Shown in pieces: positions 6,412-11,372 of a DNA stretch of 13,064 nucleotides. A program made the translations under genes and the position numbers. The notes under the pieces were generated by a model. It made no database searches. It saw only the letters and a program-made list of their open reading frames with translations, and had not been told where the DNA came from. Numbering within the stretch: the first letter of the stretch is position 1; each line of letters starts with the position of its first letter. The stretch covers positions 1 to 13,064 of the forward strand of contig CAYXFH010000013.1 of the NCBI GenBank assembly GCA_964464245.1. The letters are read 5' to 3'. The stretch is from JAPLHV01 sp964464245 (GTDB taxonomy: Bacteria > Caldisericota > JANLFM01).

Positions 6412-7513
6412 GTTCATCCTCTTGTAGATCATTATCTACAGTTGCCCGTTCCCTTGTCAAGTACTTTTCCAAGATAAAACGCAGTTCTTCGGCTCTTTCG
6501 TTCTTCAGCGCATAGTAGTTATTCCCCCGCCGCAGCTCGGTCTGGACGAAACCACCCACGCGCAGGGCGGCCATGTGGTGGAGGACAGTGGGGTGAGCCA
6601 AGCGCAAGACACGCGAGATCTCCAAAGCGTACATCTCCCGCTTGCGCAACAGGCGCAAGATCTCCAGCCGGGTGGGGTCGGCTAAAGCTTTGTAGGAGCG
6701 GATCAGCTCAGCCTTCACCTCACCGGCCAGTTGTTGGGCGATGGCAGCGTTGGCCGGGAAGATCAGCAGGTATTCGCTTTCCGATTCCTGGGAGAAGACG
6801 AAGGGGGCTGCATAAAAAGCTGGGGCGAAGGTTAGCCTCTTCCCCACTGGCGGAGGAAAGAGCAGGCCGCGAGCCACATGAGGGATAATTTCAACTGGTG
6901 AAAGCGTCTGAGCCATGGTTTCTACCACTTGGGCGGACTCGTGCAAGAAGGGCAGCAAACGGCGGTACTCCTCGTCCAGGAAGAGGCGCCAGTGCTCCTC
7001 CAGCAGGTTCGCCAGCTCCTCGGCCAGGGTGGGATCGTGGAGTAGGCGGTCGATACGGCTCCTTGATTCGGAAGAAAAACGCCCGCGGAAATCCTCCCAG
7101 AAAGAGGCTTCCTCCGGCTCCAGCAACGATTGACCGTACAGATCCCGCACGATCTTCGGCAACTGGCTAGACGAGGGCTCCAAGGCAGCTACCACCGTCA
7201 CGCTGAAGTCGTCCCCCTTCAACCCCCGCAACAGTGTCAAGTAACCATCCAGGGTGCGAGGGCAGGGCAAGCGCAAAGCCAAGGCTAGAGCATGAAGGCC
7301 CAAGTGCTCTTCCGTCTCGAAGAAAAAGCGAAAAGCCTTTCGCCCATCACGCGAGAGACGGCTCTTCCATGAACGAACGAAGTCGGGTTTAGGATCCGCG
7401 TTGGGATTGCCGGCCACAAAAAGGGATAGGAAGAGGTCATAGAGAGGAGAGACCTCTACGCGCAAAGCAATGTTTTTCGCCCCGTCGGACGAAGTCGTTC
7501 GCTGGATCTTCAT
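6398..7513 (-). CDS. Long ArsR-family winged-helix transcriptional regulator
   Basis: This is a 371-aa regulator with a C-terminal ArsR-like winged helix (about residues 275-350). Visible motifs are YKALADPTRLEILRLLRKRE, the recognition-helix region LRLAHPTVLHHMAALRVGGF, and a wing with ELRRGNNYYALK. The roughly 270 N-terminal residues are not a known metal site and form a large helical region of the kind seen in long ArsR proteins of Chloroflexota and Actinobacteria. The ligand cannot be told. No CxC metal motif is present, so metal sensing is unlikely. Two ATGs are possible: the one at 7522 overlaps the probable -10 hexamer and has no Shine-Dalgarno site, so I prefer 7513, which would give a leaderless message. 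Its 3' end contains a strong promoter and operator for the small ORF downstream. It is divergent from hrcA. Confidence 0.85.
   Translation of the reverse strand: MKIQRTTSSDGAKNIALRVEVSPLYDLFLSLFVAGNPNADPKPDFVRSWKSRLSRDGRKAFRFFFETEEHLGLHALALALRLPCPRTLDGYLTLLRGLKGDDFSVTVVAALEPSSSQLPKIVRDLYGQSLLEPEEASFWEDFRGRFSSESRSRIDRLLHDPTLAEELANLLEEHWRLFLDEEYRRLLPFLHESAQVVETMAQTLSPVEIIPHVARGLLFPPPVGKRLTFAPAFYAAPFVFSQESESEYLLIFPANAAIAQQLAGEVKAELIRSYKALADPTRLEILRLLRKREMYALEISRVLRLAHPTVLHHMAALRVGGFVQTELRRGNNYYALKNERAEELRFILEKYLTRERATVDNDLQEDEHEYF
6423..6440. promoter_or_regulatory. Palindromic operator inside the regulator 3' end
   Basis: TGTAGAT (6423-6429), four bases, and ATCTACA (6434-6440) form a perfect inverted repeat. 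It covers the -10 and transcription start region of the promoter at 6431-6460. Fifteen of sixteen core bases recur at 7514-7529, over the start of the regulator gene, which is what an autoregulatory operator pair would look like. Confidence 0.65.
6431..6460 (-). promoter_or_regulatory. Near-consensus sigma-70 promoter for the small ORF
   Basis: On the minus strand, TTGACA (6455-6460) and GATAAT (6431-6436) are separated by 18 bp. A start near 6424 would leave a short leader with GAGG in front of the ATG at 6411. The promoter lies within the last 20 codons of the regulator gene and is overlapped by the palindrome at 6423-6440. It could also feed gyrA further downstream. Confidence 0.65.
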
Positions 7514-7529
7514 GTAGACCATTATCTAC
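7514..7529. promoter_or_regulatory. Second copy of the palindromic operator, at the regulator start
   Basis: GTAGACCATTATCTAC (plus strand) differs from the 6424-6439 site by one base. On the minus strand it contains GATAAT (7521-7526) as a likely -10, seven bases before the ATG at 7513. No good -35 is visible at 17-18 bp. The match to the downstream site extends about seven bases further into the gene, to 23 bp with three differences. Confidence 0.6.
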
Positions 7530-7565
7530 GCTTGGAGGAAAAAAGGGAATTCTGCCGACAAATGC

Positions 7566-7601
7566 TGGCGTGGCAGCATGATAGCCTGCGGTAGTGTGTT
7601 C
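7566..7601 (+). repeat. 18-bp dispersed repeat, one clear and one diverged copy, between regulator and hrcA
   Basis: The clear copy is GCCTGCGGTAGTGTGTTC (7584-7601). The 18 bp before it (7566-7583, TGGCGTGGCAGCATGATA) keep the GGCAGC...GATA half but have lost the leading GCC. The 18-bp spacing supports a tandem origin. Confidence 0.65.
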
Positions 7602-7631
7602 CTTGCGAATGCAAGTCGGGAGCATTTGAGG

Positions 7632-7637
7632 TACAAT
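7632..7637 (+). promoter_or_regulatory. Probable -10 of the hrcA promoter
   Basis: TACAAT lies just ahead of the CIRCE element. The region 16-19 bp upstream has only poor -35 matches. The same -10 hexamer is used in the ahcY/PHP promoter region. Transcription from here would start inside CIRCE. Confidence 0.45.
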
Positions 7638-7640
7638 GGG

Positions 7641-7667
7641 TTGGCACTCTCACCTGGAGTGTGCCAA
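7641..7667. promoter_or_regulatory. CIRCE operator, HrcA-binding inverted repeat
   Basis: TTGGCACTC, nine bases, GTGTGCCAA. This is the standard CIRCE layout (TTAGCACTC-N9-GAGTGCTAA) with a few substitutions. The arms extend to 12 bp (7638-7670) with one mismatch. It directly abuts the hrcA ATG at 7671, so HrcA should repress its own transcript when chaperone capacity is ample. Confidence 0.9.
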
Positions 7668-7670
7668 CCC

Positions 7671-8714
7671 ATGACAGGAACCAGTTACCTAAGCGACCGA
7701 AGAAAAGCGATCCTGAAGGCGGTCGTTGAGGAGTATATCCTCAACGGCCAGCCAATCGGGTCTGAAGAGCTGCTTCGAAAATACTCCCTGGGGTGCAGCT
7801 CGGCCACGATCCGCGCCGAGTTGGCTGCTTTGGAGGAGATGGAATACCTCAGCCACCCCCACACCTCAGCCGGGCGTGTCCCCACCGAGCAAGGCTATCG
7901 CATCTATGTCGACCATCTGCTGACGCTCTCCCCTGTCTCCTTCCAGGAAGAAGAGAAGATCTCCCAGGTGTTGAACCGCCAAGCCCAAGACTTGCGCAAC
8001 ATCCTTGCTGAGGCCTGCCGTCTGGTTGCCGCCATCTCCACCTACACTTCCCTGGCCTTAACTCCCCAAGCCAATCAACAAGTCATGCGCCACATCCATT
8101 TCGTTCCGGTGTCCGCCAAGCAAGCGCTGGTAATCCTGGTGACCAGCCTGAAAGTGATCCAGGACCAATTTCTGGAGGTGGGAGCGGAGGTCAGCGAAGA
8201 AGACCTGGAGTACCTTTCTCACTATCTCTCCCGTCGGCTTCTGGGAAAAACACCCTGGCAATGCCTGCAGGAACTGCCCCTAATCAGGGATGAACAGCCC
8301 GCTCGTTTGGTTTCCCTCCTCAACCAGTTGGCCACTGTTCTCCATAATGTCTTTCTTTACGAGCAAAGCGAGCGCCTGATCGTTGAGGGGGCGGAGAACT
8401 TGCTCTTGGCCAGTGACTTCCGCAACAGTTTCAAACAACGGCGCTTGGCGGACGCCCTGGATCGTCGTTTCCTCCTGCAGGACGTGCTGGACCGCCACCT
8501 CACCAGCCGCAATCTGCAGATCTTCATCGGGCAAGAGAACGAGGTGGTAGAGATGCACGACCTGACCTTACTGGCGATGCCCTTCGAGGCGTCTCGCTAT
8601 GCCTATGGCGCTCTAGGCCTACTTGGGCCGATGCGCATGGATTATGCCAAAGGGATCCGCCTTTTAGCCTGCGTCACTGGGGTACTGGAGAGAGCCCTGT
8701 CTCAGGAAACCTAG
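7671..8714 (+). CDS. hrcA: Heat-inducible transcription repressor HrcA
   Basis: HrcA represses heat-shock genes by binding CIRCE and is kept active by the GroE chaperonin. The product is 347 aa, the usual size. The N-terminal winged helix is clear: LSDRRKAILKAVVEEYI, GQPIGSEEL, SSATIRAELAALEEMEYL, HPHTSAGRVPTEQGYRIYVD. The C-terminal part has the GAF-like dimerisation region, with a family-like stretch LQIFIGQENEVVEMHDLTLL and the closing GALGLLGPMRMDYAKGI. The ATG at 7671 is chosen over an in-frame ATG at 7578 because the longer form would translate through CIRCE and the promoter. The ribosome site is weak (GGAG 11 bases upstream, inside CIRCE). The usual partners grpE, dnaK and dnaJ do not follow; the stop codon overlaps the GTG of rsmE. 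Confidence 0.95.
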   Translation: MTGTSYLSDRRKAILKAVVEEYILNGQPIGSEELLRKYSLGCSSATIRAELAALEEMEYLSHPHTSAGRVPTEQGYRIYVDHLLTLSPVSFQEEEKISQVLNRQAQDLRNILAEACRLVAAISTYTSLALTPQANQQVMRHIHFVPVSAKQALVILVTSLKVIQDQFLEVGAEVSEEDLEYLSHYLSRRLLGKTPWQCLQELPLIRDEQPARLVSLLNQLATVLHNVFLYEQSERLIVEGAENLLLASDFRNSFKQRRLADALDRRFLLQDVLDRHLTSRNLQIFIGQENEVVEMHDLTLLAMPFEASRYAYGALGLLGPMRMDYAKGIRLLACVTGVLERALSQET

Positions 8715-9508
8715 TGGCACGGGTTTTCTGGCTGCCGACGGAGTGCCTCCAACCCGACAGAGACGCGTTGCCGCGGGCTATCGAGCTGCCGGGAGCTAAG
8801 ATGTTGCCGCGGACTATTTTCTTCCCTCCCGAGGAGCGCCATCACATTCTCCATGTCCTGCGCAAGAAGGCAGGAGATAAAGTCGATGTCCTCTGCGGCA
8901 GCCAACGTCTGCAGGTGGAACTGGTCTTCCGGGGAGAACAGCTCCTTGGAAAAATCCTCCAAACCCAGCCTATTCAGCCGCCTCCCTTCTCGTTGGATCT
9001 GGCCCAGGGCTTGCCGAAAGGGCGTAAGATGGAACAGGTCGTCACCTTGGCTGCGCAAGTCGGTGTGCATCGTCTGCTGCCCTTTCACTCTCTTCGCTCC
9101 ATTCCCCGCCTGGACAGCCCGGAAGGCCGGCGCAAACGGGAACGCTGGCAGCGATTGGCGGACGAGGAAGCCAAAGTGACTGGTTGCCCACCTTTGCAGG
9201 TAGCTCCCCTCTCACCTCTCGAGGAGATCCTGCAAATAAGCGCCGGACTTCGCCTGTTCTGCTGGGAGAACGCCGAGCGCTCTCTCCTCGATGCTCTGGA
9301 AAAGGCGCCAACCTTTCCGGATGCAGGCATCTTGGTGATCGGCCCGGAGGGAGGTTTCGCCCCAGAGGAAGCCCAGTTGGCCGAGTCGGCCGGCTTCCAG
9401 GCAGTGAACCTTGGGGAGCGTATCTTGCGCACGGAAGTGGCCGGTTTAGTGGCTGCTGTTCTTATCCTGGAGCACGGCGGCGCCTTCCGCCTATCCTCCT
9501 CCCCTTGA
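8714..9508 (+). CDS. rsmE: 16S rRNA (uracil-1498-N3)-methyltransferase RsmE, with N-terminal repeat insertion
   Basis: RsmE methylates N3 of U1498 in 16S rRNA using SAM. The product is 264 aa and shows the SPOUT knot signature: VIGPEGGF, then NLGERILRTEVAGLVAAVLIL. The GTG at 8714 shares its G with the hrcA stop and has AGGA upstream, so the two genes are coupled. MARVFWLP fits the normal RsmE beginning. Codons 17-34 are the 54-bp triple repeat at 8761-8814, giving LPRAIE, LPGAKM, LPRTIF. Removing 18 residues restores the normal distance between the first strand and the HHILHVLR motif, which supports both the GTG start and a late insertion. An ATG at 8801 with GGGAG upstream is possible as an internal start that would bypass the insert, at the cost of the first strand. 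Confidence 0.94.
   Translation: MARVFWLPTECLQPDRDALPRAIELPGAKMLPRTIFFPPEERHHILHVLRKKAGDKVDVLCGSQRLQVELVFRGEQLLGKILQTQPIQPPPFSLDLAQGLPKGRKMEQVVTLAAQVGVHRLLPFHSLRSIPRLDSPEGRRKRERWQRLADEEAKVTGCPPLQVAPLSPLEEILQISAGLRLFCWENAERSLLDALEKAPTFPDAGILVIGPEGGFAPEEAQLAESAGFQAVNLGERILRTEVAGLVAAVLILEHGGAFRLSSSP
8761..8814 (-). repeat. 18-bp dispersed repeat, three tandem copies inside rsmE
   Basis: On the minus strand the units are GTCCGCGGCAACATCTTA (8797-8814), GCTCCCGGCAGCTCGATA (8779-8796) and GCCCGCGGCAACGCGTCT (8761-8778). They lie antisense to rsmE and keep its frame. They encode a six-residue periodicity (LPxxxx) in the N-terminal region. Confidence 0.85.
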
Positions 9509-10725
9509 GAATCTCGCTGGCCGTTCTCGGCTGCAAGATCTCACAATACGACGCTGCCCGCCTGGAGGAGCGCCTTCGCCAGGCCGGAGCGGAGATCACC
9601 CCTCCCTCACCGGCAAGCCAGGCTTTCCTGCTGTGCGGTTGCGCCGTCACCGAACGCGCTGCCCGCGAGGCTAGCCAGGTTGCCCGACGCTTGCAGCGTT
9701 TGAACCCGGATGCTCCTCTATATTACTACGGTTGTATCGGCGCCTACTTTGCAAATCAGCCAGACTTCAAGAAATCTTGCTGCTTCCCCCCTGGTGGTGA
9801 GACGGCATTGCTGGAAGCCCTCAGCCTTTCCTTCCCAGTCCCTGTGAGCTTCGGCCGCAGTTGGCGCCGCACCCGTGGCTTGGTGAAAGTACAGGACGGT
9901 TGCAGTCACTTCTGCGCCTACTGTATCGTGCCGTATTTGCGCGGCCCAGCCAAAAGCCGACCCATCCCAGAGGTGGAAGCGGAAGTGGCTGATCTGCTCT
10001 ACCGAGGTTTCCGCGAGGTGGTGCTCTCGGGGGTTCACCTCTCCTCATGGGGGCACGACTTAGGTGGTTCCACCCTCATCGATCTTCTTCGTTGCCTGGA
10101 CCGCCTACCCGGATTGGATCGTCTGCGATTGAGCTCGTTGGAGCCGATGGACCTGAGCCCACAGACAGTGGCAAGCTTCCGCGCCATCGAGCATCTCTGC
10201 CCACACCTCCATCTCCCGTTGCAAAGCGGCTCTGATTCTATTCTCCAGCGCATGGATCGCGGCTATGACAGGGCTCACTACCTGCGTTTGGTCGAAGCGG
10301 CGCGGGCCGCCTGGCCGGATGTGTCCTTGACCACTGACATCCTGATCGGTTTCCCTGGGGAGAGCGAGCAGGATTTCCAAGCTACTTTGGCGACCATCGA
10401 GGCGGTCAGCTTCGCTCGTTTACACCTTTTCCGCTACTCTCCCCGGCCGAGCACCCCTGCTGCCTCGATGACTGGCTCCGTCGACGAGAGAGAGAAACGC
10501 CTGCGCCTAGAACGCTTGCGTTCTCTTGCTGAAGTTCTTCCTGGTCGCTTCCGCCGCCGTTTTCAGGGTCGTTCCTTCCCAGTGTTGGTGGAACAGATCG
10601 GGGAAAACCAGGCTGGCGGTTTTACCCCCAACTACATTCACCTCACCTTCCCAACCTACCCTGGTCTAAAAGTGGGTCAACTGGTCGAGGTGAAGGTGAG
10701 CGAGGAGGAGCCAGACCTCTGGTGA
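9505..10725 (+). CDS. mtaB: tRNA (N6-threonylcarbamoyladenosine-37) methylthiotransferase MtaB
   Basis: MtaB is a radical-SAM enzyme with two 4Fe-4S clusters that converts t6A37 of tRNA to ms2t6A37, aiding decoding of ANN codons. The 406-aa product has the N-terminal MTTase domain with its three cysteines (LGCK, LCGCAVTERAARE, YYYGCIG), then the radical-SAM motif GCSHFCAYCIVP (CxxxCxxC), SGVHLSSWG, HLHLPLQSGS, TTDILIGFPGE, and a C-terminal TRAM-like domain. LGCKISQYD and AVTERAAR place it with MtaB rather than MiaB. The TTG at 9505 overlaps the rsmE stop as TTGA. The in-frame upstream sequence back to 9184 is rsmE in another frame and is not part of the gene. The first repeat unit of the HIT region starts four bases after the stop. 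Confidence 0.95.
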   Translation: MRISLAVLGCKISQYDAARLEERLRQAGAEITPPSPASQAFLLCGCAVTERAAREASQVARRLQRLNPDAPLYYYGCIGAYFANQPDFKKSCCFPPGGETALLEALSLSFPVPVSFGRSWRRTRGLVKVQDGCSHFCAYCIVPYLRGPAKSRPIPEVEAEVADLLYRGFREVVLSGVHLSSWGHDLGGSTLIDLLRCLDRLPGLDRLRLSSLEPMDLSPQTVASFRAIEHLCPHLHLPLQSGSDSILQRMDRGYDRAHYLRLVEAARAAWPDVSLTTDILIGFPGESEQDFQATLATIEAVSFARLHLFRYSPRPSTPAASMTGSVDEREKRLRLERLRSLAEVLPGRFRRRFQGRSFPVLVEQIGENQAGGFTPNYIHLTFPTYPGLKVGQLVEVKVSEEEPDLW

Positions 10726-10728
10726 ATA

Positions 10729-10746
10729 GCCCGCGGCAGCGCGATA
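10729..10746 (+). repeat. 18-bp dispersed repeat, single copy between mtaB and the HIT remnant
   Basis: GCCCGCGGCAGCGCGATA, the consensus form of the family. Its last A is the A of the HIT ATG, so the unit replaced whatever ribosome site the gene once had. Confidence 0.8.
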
Positions 10747-10748
10747 TG

Positions 10749-10777
10749 AAGACAGATTGCCTCTTCTGCCGTATAAT
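10749..10777 (+). promoter_or_regulatory. Possible promoter inside the HIT remnant
   Basis: AAGACA (10749-10754) and a perfect TATAAT (10772-10777) are 17 bp apart. Since the HIT reading frame is dead, this could now serve rpsU and pgpH. It may equally be chance within former coding sequence. Confidence 0.3.
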
Positions 10778-10843
10778 ACAGGGCGATGCGGCTGCCACCC
10801 GGGTGTACGAGGACGATCAAACGTTGGTTATCCAGGATCTTTA

Positions 10844-10910
10844 ATGGTTAAGTGGTTTAGTGAGTTAGTGGATTAGTTGTCCTTCCTCACCCACTTATTT
10901 ACTCAACAAC
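10844..10910. repeat. Inverted array of degenerate octamers in the HIT remnant
   Basis: Four octamers in a row on the plus strand (ATGGTTAA, GTGGTTTA, GTGAGTTA, GTGGATTA; 10844-10875), an 11-base centre, then three in reverse orientation (10887-10910; read on the minus strand GTTGTTGA, GTAAATAA, GTGGGTGA). The low GC content differs sharply from the flanks. It resembles a small insertion or a foldback element. It is followed six bases later by an 18-bp repeat unit. Confidence 0.65.
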
Positions 10911-10916
10911 TGTATA

Positions 10917-10934
10917 GCCCGTGGCAGCGTGTAA
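10917..10934 (+). repeat. 18-bp dispersed repeat, single copy inside the HIT remnant
   Basis: GCCCGTGGCAGCGTGTAA, two changes from consensus in the GC-rich core and its flank. It lies in the gap where about 28 HIT codons have been lost. Confidence 0.75.
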
Positions 10935-11092
10935 GAAGTAGAGGACTCAGCATTTCTCGGCAATTTACTGCTCACAAGGCGCCGGTTGGCGCAAGAGCGG
11001 GGCCTGACCGGACCGAAGGGGACCTGTGTCGGACCTCGTGGATTTCGCATGGCAGTCAATTGCGGACCTGGGGCGGGCAGACCATCTATCTA

Positions 11093-11110
11093 GCCCCCGG
11101 CAGGGTGATA
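11093..11110 (+). repeat. 18-bp dispersed repeat, single copy at the 3' end of the HIT remnant
   Basis: GCCCCCGGCAGGGTGATA. It begins four bases after the TIY codons, exactly where the histidine triad should be. Confidence 0.75.
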
Positions 11111-11132
11111 CTTGAACGTCCATCTCCTAGGG

Positions 11133-11155
11133 GGGCGGGTTCTTTCGTCCCGCCC
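11133..11155 (+). promoter_or_regulatory. Hairpin in the rpsU leader
   Basis: GGGCGGG (11133-11139), nine bases, CCCGCCC (11149-11155), 35 bases before the rpsU ATG. No T-run follows. GGGGGC at 11131-11136 could instead pair with GCCCCC of the repeat unit at 11093, so two exclusive folds are possible. A leader regulating S21 synthesis is a guess. Confidence 0.35.
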
Positions 11156-11189
11156 TGGATAGACTCAGCGACGGAAGGAGGGGTGAGGA

Positions 11190-11369
11190 ATGGCCGAAGT
11201 GAAGCGCAGGCCTAATGAGTCTGTAGACGAGTTAGTCAAGCGTTTTAAGAAGCAGGTCCAAAAAGAGGGGATCATGAAAGAGATTAAACGGCGAGAATAT
11301 TTCGTGTCTCCATCGGTCTTGCGTCGGAAGAAAGCAGCCGCTCGGCGTAAGAAAGCCTCTACAGAGTAA
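11190..11369 (+). CDS. rpsU: 30S ribosomal protein bS21
   Basis: bS21 is a small basic protein of the 30S platform near the 3' end of 16S rRNA, important for start-site selection. The 59-residue product reads MAEVKRRPNESVDELVKRFK at its start, then a helix with KEIKRREYFVSPSVLRRKKAAA, the family hallmark, and a basic tail. The ATG at 11190 has a strong purine-rich site (GGAAGGAGGGG) upstream. The gene is followed three bases after its stop by the 7TM-HD gene, as in the Firmicutes-type cluster where rpsU comes a little before yqfF. The upstream 340 bp are the ruined HIT gene, so the operon leader here has been rebuilt by insertions. Confidence 0.96.
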   Translation: MAEVKRRPNESVDELVKRFKKQVQKEGIMKEIKRREYFVSPSVLRRKKAAARRKKASTE

Positions 11370-11372
11370 GCG

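Larger units (their letters stand above)
10746..11089 (+). pseudogene. HIT-family nucleotide hydrolase, broken by insertions
   Basis: The first 32 codons (10746-10844) read MKTDCLFCRIIQGDAAATRV and on to VIQDL, a clear HIT (histidine triad, Hint-like) N-terminus with the CxxC metal site, then a stop. About 28 expected codons (the NPQAPVH...IPKRHI segment) are missing and an octamer array plus one 18-bp unit stand in their place. The gene resumes at 10950 in a readable frame: AFLGNLLLTRRRLAQERGL, a ten-codon oddity, then GFRMAVNCGPGA (to about 11077). A one-base shift then gives GQTIY at 11075-11089, where the HxHxH active site should follow. Instead another 18-bp unit begins. The catalytic histidines are gone, so the gene is dead. 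Its place between mtaB and rpsU is normal for the cluster. Confidence 0.85.

Noticed and set aside
7578..7670. Longer hrcA start at 7578
   Set aside because: It would translate through the promoter, CIRCE and a repeat unit; the family begins near LSDRRKAIL.
8741..8758. A fourth repeat unit in rsmE just before the triple array
   Set aside because: CTGCCGACGGAGT resembles a unit only in part and is off the 18-bp phase; it is better read as native coding sequence.
9184..9504. N-terminal extension of mtaB into rsmE
   Set aside because: The residues are rsmE in another frame and bear no MTTase likeness; LGCK should lie within the first dozen residues.
1034..11110. CRISPR array or tRNA-like repeat explanation for the 18-bp units
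   Set aside because: The units are shorter than CRISPR repeats, have no unique spacers between them, and are scattered singly or in direct tandem; no cas gene is present.
10877..11215. Open frame of about 112 codons across the HIT-rpsU gap
   Set aside because: It starts in the octamer array, crosses repeat units and the rpsU leader, and overlaps the rpsU start in another frame; only its GQTIY stretch is meaningful, as HIT remnant.
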